DNA from: Rhodobacter calidifons
Lineage (GTDB): Bacteria > Pseudomonadota > Alphaproteobacteria > Rhodobacterales > Rhodobacteraceae
Reading direction: 5' to 3'
Length of the DNA: 49,547 nt
NCBI RefSeq assembly: GCF_011174775.1
Contig: NZ_JAANHS010000018.1
Span: 1 to 49,547 of the forward strand
Positions 8,410-17,693 of this stretch are shown one piece after another. The notes below the pieces were generated by a model that ran no database searches, was not told the origin of the DNA, and worked only from the letters and a program-made list of their open reading frames with translations. The translations under genes and the position numbers were made by a program. How positions within the stretch are numbered: the first letter of the stretch is position 1; every line of letters begins with the position of its first letter.

Positions 8410-11400
8410 TCAATCCTTGAACATCGAAATCAACGCGTCGGGCAGTCCGTCCGCGCAAGTCTCGGGCAATTCGAAAAGGGTCCAGCCCTTGGCGTCAGCG
8501 ATCTCTCGCGAAGCTTCGGACAGGGCGCTGGTGCAGGCAGCAACAAAATGGGTGCGCCAGGCAAACCGCAACTCCTGGTCGGCAAAGCTGACGGAAGCGC
8601 CATCCGGGGCCGGGATGCCCGCATCCTTGAAGGCTGCGGCCCATCCGTCGACATCGGCATGGCGTGACGAACCGGTAGCCAGAACGATCTCACCCCGAGC
8701 CAGATCGATCAGCATCTGCTTTGCCTCGGCGCTGGCGCGGTCGATCAGCTCGTGATCTGGCTGGTTGAAGTAGGACAGCAGGCAGCGATAGCAGCCCCGG
8801 ACACAGGCGCCACTTTCCCGATCCACAAGGAGCGACGCATCCCCCGCAGCGATGGCGTCATCGACCTTGTCGAAATGCATAAGGGAAAGAGCCTCCCGTG
8901 CGACCTTGCCCAAGGCGTGGGCGTCTTCAACGAGGCGGTTCAGGACGCCGGCACCACCCTCGGTCGCTTCATAGGCAAGGATTGAACGCCGGTTGTCCCG
9001 GGCGGGCAATGGCTCGCCGAGGATCTCGCCCTCTTCAAGCTGATAGGTGACAGCGATCCCGCGCAAAAGCGCATGTTGCACCGTCGCGATCGTTTCAGGG
9101 GCGTAGGCATCCGGATCAAGTAAGCGGAGCAGCAGCGCGTTCTTGCGATCGCGCACGATCGGCACGATGCGGACCGGTCGCACGACATCGGGCGGCACAT
9201 CGACGTCCGGTTCCTCGTCTTCCGACTTTGCCCAATAGCCACTGCGCGGATCGATGTTGAAACCGAAGACCGTCTGGTTCTTCCGCCGTTTCAGGCCCTT
9301 GTTGATGCGGCTGATCTCGGCACTGTTGGCATACTGCAGGGCGAGGATGGATGTCTCGCCGCAACGGAAATCAGCCTCTGTCACCTGGAGCCGCCCATCC
9401 TTTCGGGGCCAGGAGAACACGGTCTGGATATCGAAGCCCTGTCGAACGCGTTCCTCGTCATTCGCGGTGATCCGGTCCGCAGGTGCAGCCTCGACGTTGT
9501 CAATCCGAAGCGTCCGCTGCACCGGCACTTCGCCCGCCATCGGTGAGTTGCAGGCGTGACATCTTTCGACTTCACCTTCGTGGCAGGCGCCGCAGTTGGA
9601 GCAGATAAAGATGTCCTTGGTGGCCAATTCCGAGCCATCCCCAGTGCGGACCTCGGGCGGCAGCTTGGCCTTCATCACCCTGTAAGCCCGGCCCTCATGG
9701 TAGATCAGGCTGCGCGGTCCGAACTCGGAAATCGCAAGGAACCTTGCGCGTTGCAGGAAGGAACCGGCTTTGCCCTCACCGGGGACGAAGGCGTACAGCG
9801 GCAACCGCGGGAAGTTGTATCCCGGCAGGAAACCTTCGGTCGCAAGGTATCTGTAGGAATAGAAATCGGATCCATTGGTGGCCTTTCCCTGTTCGAGGAT
9901 CGCGATCTGGTCGCTTGCCTGCATTTGGGCGGCCTTGATCTTTCGCCGGTCTGCAGCGGAGAGGCCCGTGATCTCAGAGCGGCTGTTCGCCTCCATCAGC
10001 TGGGTCCGCGCCGAATTATAGAGCTCGCGCCAGCGATCAAACGCACGGTCGAACTCTTGCGGCGCGCGCATCGCGACCTCGAGGATGAAATCGTCCTCGT
10101 CGCCGATCCACGCAGGCTTATTGCCGTCCGTCGATGCAAGTATCTGGTCCAGAATCCGCTTCATCGGCGCGCGCGCTGCCGTTGCGAGGCCTGGCCGGTT
10201 GATGACCTCGATCACCTCTTGTTTCAGCGGGTACTTCGCTTCCTTCAGCTCAAGGATTTCAGGGATATCCGGCGAAAGAGCCAGCTTGGCCTCTGCCAGC
10301 CAAACGGCGTGCAAGTGCGAGCGAACCAGTTCCTCATTGGTGATATCGAGCGCGGGCGGCCGGACAACTCCGGCCACCATTTCGGTGCGCCGCTCGAAGA
10401 AATACTGGTCGTGCGGAGACTGCGCCGCGCAGTAGGTGACGATAACCGCTGCCTGCCCGGATCGACCGGCCCGGCCTGCCCGTTGTGCATAGTTGGCAGG
10501 CGTTGGCGGTACGTTGCGCAGATAGACGGCATTCAGCGCTGAGATGTCGACGCCGAGTTCCATTGTTGGTGAGCAGAAGAGCGCAGGCAGGAACTGATCG
10601 GACTCCCCGGACGCCTTGATTTCGGCTGCGTTCTCCTTGAGCTTCTCGCGATCGTCATCCTCGAAGCGGAACCGCCACTCCCGCCACTCGCGCTGTCTCT
10701 GCGAAACCTGAGCGGTGTGTTCACGACCTTCCAGACCCCAATATGTGCTGCGTCCCCTTTTCAGGTCGGTCGCTATGGCGTTGTAGAGACCGTGAAAATA
10801 CCGGTTACCCTGCGCCCGCCCGGTTCGGACCGCCTGTCCCGGAACAAGACGAACAGCCGAGGGCGACAACCGCCAACCGAGTAGATCGGCCTCGATCTCG
10901 ACAAGTGAGGCCAGACCCTCGCGTGCCATCAGTTCCAGAAGGCCGGTCATCACGGTCAGGTATTCGTCCTTGTTCAGTTTGGTTCCGATCACGCTCTTGC
11001 GGTTGATCGACCTGCCGATCCGGGAGTTGTGCCCTGCGCGGATGATGGTCTGCTCTTCGCGTAGCCCGACCCGATCCTTTCCGGGTGCCTGCAGGAACAA
11101 GGTGGACCGGCTTCGGGGCGTTTCCTTCTGATCGATGGCCCAAGGCGCTCGCAACAGGTTTCGCGATTTTTGTCCGACCGTGTCGAGAACGGTCAGATCA
11201 AGGGCCTCGGTGCTGACGGCCAAACCTTCCAGCATCGCGCCAAGAATTTCCTTGAGCAGCTTCTTGCAGGCTTCCGCGCCCAGATCCCCGAGCGCTGGAT
11301 GCACCGCCATCAGGGCTTCCCGGTCTTGCGCGATGTCGTCGAGTCCGATGAATTCGACGTCGATCAGCTTCAGGACCGACAGGCTGGGATTGGTATAGCG

Positions 11401-13581
11401 CCAGCCCCGCCGCAGATCCGTCCAGACCCGGTGGGCAAGAACCTTGGCAAGGGATCGCTGGGCATCCTCGCGCACCACGGCCCCGGCTTCGGGATCGAGC
11501 ATCCAATGGATGCGCGCGTCCTTGTTCGCTGCCGTGAAGCCGAGCGCTTTCACCACTCGCAGGCCGAACTCATCCTCTGCGATACCGTCCGAGCCCGCAT
11601 CGATCACAGCACGCAAGATGGCGCCGCGCAGCAAGCTCACGAACAGGTAGTCGTTGAAGTGACCTGCCTGAAGGGCTGCGTCCTGGCGGTTGTCCGTGAA
11701 CCCGAGCAGCTTTCGCTTCTCGGCGGGAACGCCGCTGCCATCGCCGTTCATCCATTCAAGGGCGGTCGATACAAGGTGCGTGGTTGCCGAGCTTCGGCCT
11801 TCACCCGATAGGCCCGCAAGTTTGCTGCGCTCCCGCATGCTGGGATGGGTTTGATCGAGGCAGCAGGGACAGAACCCGAACTTGCCCGGGATGAACCAGA
11901 AACTGACGCCGTCCGGGCTGTAACGTCCATCGGGTCGCACGGTGACCTGCTCGGGCAGTCGGCCCTTCCGGTTGGCACGCAGGCGTTCGACACCATTGCG
12001 CTCTTCACGCCAATCCTCGGGGTAGGTCTCCACCTCGCCGGTGAAGGCGTAATCCGGGTCATTCCCGCCAACGGGCGTCAGATAGCCGGCGATATCGCCG
12101 TCTGGGTCTGCGATTGGTGTGTCATCAATGTTTCTGGGCAGGAAGCGAAGCCCGTCGGCATCCTCGGACTTTGTAACGACATGGACTTCGTGCCCGCATT
12201 CCCTGCAGAATCGCGTCGGATAGAGGCGGTGGCCTGGCGCATCGGGGTCTTCCAACTGACCCTCGAACATGACCCGCCGAGGGCGATCGGTCAGCGTCGT
12301 GAAGATTTCTCCGGCGCCTGAAATGAAGCGATGCAGCTTGAATGCAAGGAAGGCGGCTGACCCTTCGCCGCCGCGCTCGGTTTCTGGCAGGCTGACGCGC
12401 GTCAGGAATTGCTCGAACCCAACCCGGCAGGTTTCCTTGTCGAGACCGCTGTCCTGCGAAAGTTGTTCAACAGCATCGTCGAAGGGGACAGGCTTCTTGC
12501 GCTTCAGTTCCTGCCCGTCATCAAGGCCTATCGCCAGCTCGGCCCAGACAGCGAGTGGATGGCGCCGCAGCGCCTCATCTGTGAGGGTTTCCGGCAGGTC
12601 GCTTCCAAGTGCTGTCGCAAGCTGCGGCCGAACATCTTCCAGCTTCAGGCGATCATCCGTCGCGCGTTGGAGGGACTCGTCGATGACGGCATCAGGGCCG
12701 ATCGAGGCACCGAACAGGCGCGAGGCGACGTCAGCCACCGCTTTGGCGCGACCAGCCTCCGATCCTTCGCTCGCCATCGTTGCAGAGGTGCCGATGCAGA
12801 TCGGCGCTTTGGTCGGTGCGCAGCGGTTCCGGAGCCGGCGCACGAGGATCGCCACATCGGCGCCCTGGCGCCCGCGATAGGTATGCAGTTCGTCGAGCAC
12901 GATGAACTCGAGCCCGCTGGCGTTGTCGATGACTTTGGTATCAAGGGCGTCCTGCCGTGTCAGGAGCAGTTCGGCCATCATGAAGTTCGTGAGCAAGATA
13001 TCGGGCGGATTGTCAGCGATCCGCTGGCGTTCTTCCTGGCTTTCCTGACCGGTGTAGCGTCGCACCACCGGCTTCAGCTCGTCCGGCAACCCGGATTGGG
13101 TAATGAACTTCTCGATTTCCTTGATCTGGCTGTTTGCCAAGGCGTTCATCGGGTACACGATGATCGCGCGCGTCTTGCGCGGCTGTCCGGCCTTGCGCGA
13201 ACGAACGATGGCATCGACGACAGGGACGAAGAAGCACAGGGATTTCCCTGAGCCTGTGCCCGTCGTCACGACGAAGCTTTGACCCGCTCGCGCCTTGGCG
13301 ATGGCCTGCGCCTGGTGCCGGTGAAACCGGATGGGCGTGGCGCCAATCCGGAAAATCCGGGCCGTTGCCTCGTCCAGATCCCCCGATGCGACAAGGTCAT
13401 CCACCGTGGGGCCTGACAGGAACCTGGGGTTCAGCGAAAGCAGGGCGCCGGGCCAGAAGCGGGCGTCGTCATATTGGCGCTTGACCTCGGCGGCGATGTC
13501 CGGTGCCCGGATGGTGCTGAACGACCGCGAGAAGCGCGCATAGGAGTCGATGAGATTGTGGTCGAATTCAAAAGCTTTCAT
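8410..13581 (-). CDS. Giant DEAD/DEAH helicase with DUF1998 C-terminus (DruE/DrmA-DrmB-like)
   Basis: A 1723-aa protein. A Q-motif-like HRHQAQAI (87-94) is followed by Walker A TTGTGSGKS (106-114), motif II DELH (230-233), GTSATM (motif III), and a second helicase lobe with TMELGVDIS and YAQRAGRAGRSG (about 1030-1043). A four-Cys cluster near 1310-1335 (CSNCGAC...CHAC) is followed by the DUF1998 region with ATEGGAGVLNRL and CVRGCYRCLLSYF (about 1594-1606). This layout matches DruE of Druantia. In DISARM the helicase (DrmA) and DUF1998 (DrmB) functions are on two proteins, so this could be read as a fusion of both. The start follows the WYL gene by 7 nt. The inferred role is sensing and unwinding of foreign DNA. 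Confidence 0.87.
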   Translation of the reverse strand: MKAFEFDHNLIDSYARFSRSFSTIRAPDIAAEVKRQYDDARFWPGALLSLNPRFLSGPTVDDLVASGDLDEATARIFRIGATPIRFHRHQAQAIAKARAGQSFVVTTGTGSGKSLCFFVPVVDAIVRSRKAGQPRKTRAIIVYPMNALANSQIKEIEKFITQSGLPDELKPVVRRYTGQESQEERQRIADNPPDILLTNFMMAELLLTRQDALDTKVIDNASGLEFIVLDELHTYRGRQGADVAILVRRLRNRCAPTKAPICIGTSATMASEGSEAGRAKAVADVASRLFGASIGPDAVIDESLQRATDDRLKLEDVRPQLATALGSDLPETLTDEALRRHPLAVWAELAIGLDDGQELKRKKPVPFDDAVEQLSQDSGLDKETCRVGFEQFLTRVSLPETERGGEGSAAFLAFKLHRFISGAGEIFTTLTDRPRRVMFEGQLEDPDAPGHRLYPTRFCRECGHEVHVVTKSEDADGLRFLPRNIDDTPIADPDGDIAGYLTPVGGNDPDYAFTGEVETYPEDWREERNGVERLRANRKGRLPEQVTVRPDGRYSPDGVSFWFIPGKFGFCPCCLDQTHPSMRERSKLAGLSGEGRSSATTHLVSTALEWMNGDGSGVPAEKRKLLGFTDNRQDAALQAGHFNDYLFVSLLRGAILRAVIDAGSDGIAEDEFGLRVVKALGFTAANKDARIHWMLDPEAGAVVREDAQRSLAKVLAHRVWTDLRRGWRYTNPSLSVLKLIDVEFIGLDDIAQDREALMAVHPALGDLGAEACKKLLKEILGAMLEGLAVSTEALDLTVLDTVGQKSRNLLRAPWAIDQKETPRSRSTLFLQAPGKDRVGLREEQTIIRAGHNSRIGRSINRKSVIGTKLNKDEYLTVMTGLLELMAREGLASLVEIEADLLGWRLSPSAVRLVPGQAVRTGRAQGNRYFHGLYNAIATDLKRGRSTYWGLEGREHTAQVSQRQREWREWRFRFEDDDREKLKENAAEIKASGESDQFLPALFCSPTMELGVDISALNAVYLRNVPPTPANYAQRAGRAGRSGQAAVIVTYCAAQSPHDQYFFERRTEMVAGVVRPPALDITNEELVRSHLHAVWLAEAKLALSPDIPEILELKEAKYPLKQEVIEVINRPGLATAARAPMKRILDQILASTDGNKPAWIGDEDDFILEVAMRAPQEFDRAFDRWRELYNSARTQLMEANSRSEITGLSAADRRKIKAAQMQASDQIAILEQGKATNGSDFYSYRYLATEGFLPGYNFPRLPLYAFVPGEGKAGSFLQRARFLAISEFGPRSLIYHEGRAYRVMKAKLPPEVRTGDGSELATKDIFICSNCGACHEGEVERCHACNSPMAGEVPVQRTLRIDNVEAAPADRITANDEERVRQGFDIQTVFSWPRKDGRLQVTEADFRCGETSILALQYANSAEISRINKGLKRRKNQTVFGFNIDPRSGYWAKSEDEEPDVDVPPDVVRPVRIVPIVRDRKNALLLRLLDPDAYAPETIATVQHALLRGIAVTYQLEEGEILGEPLPARDNRRSILAYEATEGGAGVLNRLVEDAHALGKVAREALSLMHFDKVDDAIAAGDASLLVDRESGACVRGCYRCLLSYFNQPDHELIDRASAEAKQMLIDLARGEIVLATGSSRHADVDGWAAAFKDAGIPAPDGASVSFADQELRFAWRTHFVAACTSALSEASREIADAKGWTLFELPETCADGLPDALISMFKD

Positions 13582-13588
13582 GGAAATC

Positions 13589-14467
13589 CTACTGCTCTAC
13601 TGCTTGACGCTGGCGGCCGAGGACTAGGGCACTGTTCAAAAGCACGATCTGCTGATCCTGCGGCTTCCTGGCGGCCGGATCGGTATCGAGGCCAAGCCGC
13701 CGGAGCGCATAGTAAAGCAACGCGCGTCGAACCCTGATATCGGCCTTGCCACTGATCATGCCGTAGTCGAGCGCGATCACCTCAGCCTGCGTGTCGGAAA
13801 GAGCAGGGTGGGGGCCGATTTCCAGCGTTGCGAAGGTGTGCCAGTCCTGATCGTTGAAGGCCAGAACATCGGACGCTCGCGAGCCGCGGATGTCGATGAT
13901 CCGGGACAGCAGGAAGTCCTTGAACACCTCGTCGCCGAAGCAGAACGCACGGGCGTGCCAGCGGAAGCCGTCGAACGCGATGGCATGCGGCGCGATCCAG
14001 CGCCACCGGGGCTCCGGGTTGGACAGGGATTGGTACTGTACCTCGATCGCCTCGGATCGGCGGATCGCGTCGACCACGGAGCGAAGGGTTGCTGGATCGA
14101 CGCCGCGCGCAGGGGTGGGTGCGGAATCATAGGCAGGTAGTCCTGCGATCCAGCAATCGTCCTGATCGAGGATGCCGTCGGCGACCGACCGCAGTTGCGC
14201 CAGGTATCGACCGGCATCCAGCTTGTCGAAGACCGGCCTGAAGCCCGGCTGGCGCACATAGGTCCGCAGGCTGCGATCGTAGTCCATGTTGTTGGGGGCG
14301 AGGCCGATGTAGCGGCTCAGGTCGGATGACGCCTGGTTCACCGACAGCCCGAACTGCTCCATCACATCGCTGCGGTTCACATGCCCCTCCCAGAACAGAC
14401 GGAACTCGATGAACTCGAGCCTTTGCTCGACCCCCCAACGAAGTTCCGACCTGTCGTTGCTCACCAC
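13589..14467 (-). CDS. WYL-domain transcriptional regulator (BrxR/CapW-like)
   Basis: A 292-aa protein and the first gene of the defence operon. Residues about 10-65 form a winged helix-turn-helix (VNRSDVMEQFGLSVNQASSD), about 125-205 a WYL domain (IEVQYQSLSN, then WIAPHAIAFDGFRWHARAF, where WHA replaces the signature WYL triplet), and the C-terminus a helical domain as in BrxR and CapW. Members of this family repress defence operons and respond to a ligand or DNA signal, and they usually bind inverted repeats in their own promoter. Two adjoining inverted repeats lie 22-55 bp upstream of this start (14489-14522). Likely autorepressor of the whole 13.5-kb operon. Confidence 0.85.
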   Translation of the reverse strand: MVSNDRSELRWGVEQRLEFIEFRLFWEGHVNRSDVMEQFGLSVNQASSDLSRYIGLAPNNMDYDRSLRTYVRQPGFRPVFDKLDAGRYLAQLRSVADGILDQDDCWIAGLPAYDSAPTPARGVDPATLRSVVDAIRRSEAIEVQYQSLSNPEPRWRWIAPHAIAFDGFRWHARAFCFGDEVFKDFLLSRIIDIRGSRASDVLAFNDQDWHTFATLEIGPHPALSDTQAEVIALDYGMISGKADIRVRRALLYYALRRLGLDTDPAARKPQDQQIVLLNSALVLGRQRQAVEQ

Positions 14468-14488
14468 GCTCTCCCGTCATCGGTCGAT

Positions 14489-14522
14489 GCGCATGGAAAT
14501 TATGCGCGCCCAATTTCTGGGC
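14489..14522 (-). promoter_or_regulatory. Candidate operator of the defence operon: two abutting inverted repeats
   Basis: GCGCAT-7 nt-ATGCGC (14489-14507) is directly followed by GCCCA-5 nt-TGGGC (14508-14522). Both lie in the 118-bp gap between the integrase stop and the start of the WYL regulator, at a typical distance for a repressor site overlapping a promoter. Binding by the WYL protein is inferred. The second repeat could also act as a weak rightward terminator, since it is followed by TTTCTT. Confidence 0.45.
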
Positions 14523-14585
14523 TTTCTTAGACCGTAGCCGCGCGATGCTTGGGGATCAATCGAAAAGGGAAGGGTTGGCGCGCAA

Positions 14586-15740
14586 TTATCCCAAGGATTG
14601 CCGCAGGTTCTGCGCGACCGCGTCGGCAGCCATTCGCACTGGTTCCGCCGCGAGATGGGCGTATCGTGCCGTGGTCTGGACCTGGGTATGGCCGAGGAGC
14701 TTGCCGATCATCGGCAGTCCTTGACCCGACGCCACGGCCGTGGAAGCGAAAGTGTGACGCAGGTCATGGATACGGACGTCCTTGACCCCTGCACGGGCAC
14801 GGGCGCGCTGCCAGAAGGGTTGCAGATCGCTCAGCGGCTTGCCGGGCAGAGTGCCGGTGATCACCCATGGGTTGCCGTCGATGCGCTGGGCGTCCCGCAG
14901 CAGGTCCGCCACTGGCTGACCAACGTGGACGACCTTCGCCCCAGTCTTGGAATCCGGCAGGCGCAGGGCAGGGACGTCGAGATCGACATAGGACCACTTC
15001 AAGGACATGATCTCGTTCAGGCGGCACCCTGTCAGGATCAGGAGGCGCACGGCGAGGATGGCCGAGGGCAGTTCAACCCCTTCCGCCTCCATCTCGCGCA
15101 GCACCTCGCCGATCCGGCGCAGCTCGGCCGCGCTCAGGAACCGTTCGCGCCTTTGCTCGGGGTACTTCCGGATGTGCTTGCGCGGGTTGGTGCCGTCCGG
15201 ACGCAGCCCCCACATCTCTGCGAGGCTGAACATCTTCGAGATCACCTCGAGGCAGCGGTTGGCCTGATAGGGGATGTGGCGCAGGTCGTGGTGGAATTTG
15301 GCGACATCCGCCCGCGTAATCCCCGTGACCGTCAACTGACCGAGAGCGGGCAGGATGAACCGCTGCAGGTTCCGGCGATACTCCTTCCCCGTGCTGGCTT
15401 TCACGCGGATGGCGATGTGTTCCTTGTCGAACCGTTCCGCTAGCTCCTTGATGGTGATCGCCTTGCGCCCGGCGTCGCGCTCGGCCGCAGGGTCTTGCCC
15501 GCTGCGCGCGGCGGCGACGATGGTGATGGCGCGGGTGCGTGCCTGTTCGCAGGTCAGAACCGTGCTGGGCCCAAGGCTGATGCGCCGGGACCGGCGCCCG
15601 GCGCGGTATTGCACGACATAGCCTTTGCGCCCGCTTGGCAGCACCCGCAATCCGAAGCTGGGGATGTCGGTGTCCCAGATGAAGTATTCGGCGGCTTGGG
15701 TTTCTGCGGCATCGACGATGCGCTTTGTGAGTTTGGGCAT
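14586..15740 (-). CDS. int: Tyrosine recombinase / phage integrase
   Basis: A 384-aa site-specific recombinase. The N-terminal part (1-90) is an arm-binding DUF4102-like domain (FGLRVLPSGRKGYVVQYR), about 95-175 is the core-binding SAM-like domain, and the catalytic domain shows R240 (LTGCRLNEI), K265 (DSKTG), HDLRH with H325 and R328, LGHT with H351 and nucleophile Y360. I start it at the ATG at 15740 (MPKLTKRIV), the usual start for the family, rather than 22 codons upstream. It reads toward the defence operon and lies 1.8 kb from a tRNA-fMet 3' fragment, its probable core site. A 13-bp copy of the putative arm site lies just upstream at 15764-15776, suggesting autoregulation. Confidence 0.93.
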   Translation of the reverse strand: MPKLTKRIVDAAETQAAEYFIWDTDIPSFGLRVLPSGRKGYVVQYRAGRRSRRISLGPSTVLTCEQARTRAITIVAAARSGQDPAAERDAGRKAITIKELAERFDKEHIAIRVKASTGKEYRRNLQRFILPALGQLTVTGITRADVAKFHHDLRHIPYQANRCLEVISKMFSLAEMWGLRPDGTNPRKHIRKYPEQRRERFLSAAELRRIGEVLREMEAEGVELPSAILAVRLLILTGCRLNEIMSLKWSYVDLDVPALRLPDSKTGAKVVHVGQPVADLLRDAQRIDGNPWVITGTLPGKPLSDLQPFWQRARARAGVKDVRIHDLRHTFASTAVASGQGLPMIGKLLGHTQVQTTARYAHLAAEPVRMAADAVAQNLRQSLG

Positions 15741-15763
15741 GGGCGGGTCTTCCGGGTTGACTG

Positions 15764-15776
15764 GCTTCCACAGTGC
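15764..15776 (-). repeat. Third copy of the att-flanking repeat, upstream of integrase
   Basis: Read on the minus strand these bases are GCACTGTGGAAGC, identical to 13 bases of the right-hand att repeat (17699-17711). The position 24 bp before the integrase start would suit an integrase-binding site that controls its own gene. An exact 13-mer match to a neighbouring repeat is unlikely by chance, but function is inferred. Confidence 0.5.
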
Positions 15777-15956
15777 GCAACGCAGAGGGCTAGTCAACGA
15801 ACACATTGATATTACGTGGAAAAAGGAAAATCCAAGTAATGCCGCGCAGGGGCTGAATCGCAGTCGTGGGCGAAAACTCTGGCCAGAGCGAATCAGAACG
15901 CAGGTTCCGGTCGCCCTGTCGCGCTGCTAAGGTCCGCGAAAAGAACTGGAATCCCG

Positions 15957-17396
15957 ATGGTGTCAAAATCCACCCTCAATGCAAAGAACCTGGAGGCGCT
16001 GGGCGCCGAACGCCTGGCGCAGCTGCTGATCGAGATCAGCGCGGGCGATGCAGCCGCCAAGCGCAAGCTGCGCCTTGCCTTGGCCGGAGCGAAAGGGCCG
16101 AGGGAGGCGGCGCGGGAGATCACGAAGCGGCTGACCAGCATCGCAAAGGCGCGGACCTTCGTGAACTGGCAGAACCGCAAGCTGCTGGTGAAGGACCTCC
16201 AGACCCAGCGCAGCGCCATCATGGAACAGATCGCCCCACATGATCCGGATGAGGCGCTGGCGCTCTTATGGCGGTTCATGGGGCTGGCCACGCCGGTGTT
16301 CGAACGCTGCGACGACAGCAGCGGCACCGTCATCGACATCTTCCACCAGGCCTGCGCCGATCTGGGCGAGGTGGCCAAGGCGGCAGGTGCTGTGCCCGAG
16401 GCGCTGGCGCGGCAGGTTCTTGATGCACTGCAGGACAATGGGTTTGGCCAGTATGACGGCCTGATCGCCATCATCGCCCCGGCGCTTGGCCCCGAGGGCG
16501 TAGCGCATCTGAAGGCACTGGTCGAGGAGCTTGGGCGCACGCCCGTGACGGTGCCGCCAAAGAGCGAATGGCAGGCCGTCGGCTGGGGCAGTGGTGGCAC
16601 GCGCTATGCCCACGAGATGGAAGAGCGCGCTCGGCAGAGCACGGTCGAGATGGCGCTGAAGGACATCGCCGACTTGCAGGGCGATGTCGATGGCTTCATT
16701 GCGCAGTACGATCCCAAGACCCGCAAGGTGCCAAAGATCGCGGCCGAGATCGCGCAGCGCCTGCTGGCGGCGGGCAGGGCAGGGGACGCGCTTGGTTTCA
16801 TCGAGCGGGCCGAGGTAAACGACGCGCGCTGGATCCCGCCCGAGTGGCAGGACGCGCGTCTTGCCGTGCTGGAGGCGCTTGATCGGAAGGATGAGGCGCA
16901 GGCGTTCCGCTGGGCGTGTTTCGAGCGCGACCTGTCGGGGGAGCACCTGCGGGCCTATCTGAAGCGTCTGCCCGATTTCGAAGACATCGAGGCCGAGGAG
17001 CGCGCGATGGCGCACGCCGCCGGGCACGCCGACCTTCTGGCCGCACTGGACTTCTTCCTGAACTGGCCAGCGCTTGCCCATGCCGCGCGATTGCTGATCG
17101 ACCGGCAGGACGAGGTTGACGGCGATCACTACGAATTCCTGGCCCCGGCTGCCGAGACATTGGCCGAGAAGCATCCGCTCGCCGCAACAGTGGCGCTTCG
17201 GGCGATGATCGATTTCACGCTGACCGAGGGAAGGCAGAAGCGCTATGGCTATGCCGCCCAGCACCTGGCGACCTGTGCCGATCTCGCCGGACGGATCGAG
17301 GACTTCGGACCGGTCGAGCCGCATCACGCCTATGCCGCGCGCCTGAAGACGGAGCATGGCAAGAAGACTTGCTTCTGGTCGCGGATGGACGGTTGA
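15957..17396 (+). CDS. DUF6880-like protein of unknown function
   Basis: A 479-aa, largely alpha-helical protein starting MVSKSTLNAKNLEALGAERL; I associate this opening with the DUF6880 family. It has no transmembrane segment or catalytic motif that I can see. Helical repeats rich in Ala, Leu and Glu (for example the ALGFIERAEV and EAERAMAHAAGHADLL-type stretches) suggest a TPR-like scaffold. It is transcribed away from the integrase across a 216-bp divergent region and ends just before the att-like site. Its position beside integrase and att suggests it is element cargo. No function is known to me. Confidence 0.65.
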   Translation: MVSKSTLNAKNLEALGAERLAQLLIEISAGDAAAKRKLRLALAGAKGPREAAREITKRLTSIAKARTFVNWQNRKLLVKDLQTQRSAIMEQIAPHDPDEALALLWRFMGLATPVFERCDDSSGTVIDIFHQACADLGEVAKAAGAVPEALARQVLDALQDNGFGQYDGLIAIIAPALGPEGVAHLKALVEELGRTPVTVPPKSEWQAVGWGSGGTRYAHEMEERARQSTVEMALKDIADLQGDVDGFIAQYDPKTRKVPKIAAEIAQRLLAAGRAGDALGFIERAEVNDARWIPPEWQDARLAVLEALDRKDEAQAFRWACFERDLSGEHLRAYLKRLPDFEDIEAEERAMAHAAGHADLLAALDFFLNWPALAHAARLLIDRQDEVDGDHYEFLAPAAETLAEKHPLAATVALRAMIDFTLTEGRQKRYGYAAQHLATCADLAGRIEDFGPVEPHHAYAARLKTEHGKKTCFWSRMDG

Positions 17397-17431
17397 TTGC
17401 CGTGCTACCGGAACATCATTGCGCCACCCAA

Positions 17432-17457
17432 TGGAAGCATGGTGGAAGCACGAGGGG
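17432..17457 (+). repeat. Left att-flanking repeat (candidate integrase arm site)
   Basis: A 26-bp sequence with two TGGAAGCA octamers whose starts are 11 bp apart (17432 and 17443), followed by GAGGGG. It matches the copy at 17694-17719 in 23 of 26 positions and in the same orientation. The helical-turn spacing and the position left of the tRNA core fit arm-type binding sites of a tyrosine integrase. The function is inferred. Confidence 0.55.
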
Positions 17458-17581
17458 AAAAACCGCTGCGCAATCCTGACAATCCGCGCGCAGGCCACCC
17501 ACGCGGACTTGGCTCGCAACTGGCGGAAACTGCGCAACAATTCGCGATTTCGCGCGATTGTTCATGGTTCGTTCGACACGA

Positions 17582-17626
17582 CTCATAACCTGAAGGTCAC
17601 AGGTTCAAATCCTATCCCCGCAACCA
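17582..17626 (+). other. attP: Attachment core: 3' 45 nt of an initiator tRNA-Met gene
   Basis: The bases run from the CAT anticodon loop (CTCATAACC) through the T arm (GGTTCAAATCC) to the acceptor strand and CCGCAACCA. They agree with alphaproteobacterial tRNA-fMet as I remember it. The 5' half and the matching acceptor strand TGCGGGG are absent upstream, so this is not a functional tRNA gene. Tyrosine integrases commonly use such 3' tRNA segments as the crossover identity block. Repeats flank it on both sides, which suits an intact attP; the alternative is a right-end attR. Confidence 0.75.
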
Positions 17627-17654
17627 AATTCCTACGCGCTATCAAACACTTACG

Positions 17655-17674
17655 CGCCGCCCTCCGGGGCGGCG
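17655..17674 (+). terminator. GC-rich hairpin downstream of the tRNA fragment
   Basis: CGCCGCCC-TCCG-GGGCGGCG forms a perfect 8-bp stem with a 4-nt loop, 28 bp after the CCA end. The tail is only TTCG, so the terminator is weak by the T-run criterion, but hairpins like this commonly end tRNA transcripts. A phage att site that restores a tRNA often brings its own terminator. Confidence 0.55.
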
Positions 17675-17693
17675 TTCGCGTTTCCAGCCACCG

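Noticed and set aside
17560-17626. Complete tRNA gene at the att site
   Set aside because: The 5' half and a strand pairing with the acceptor end are not present; only the 3' 45 nt match.
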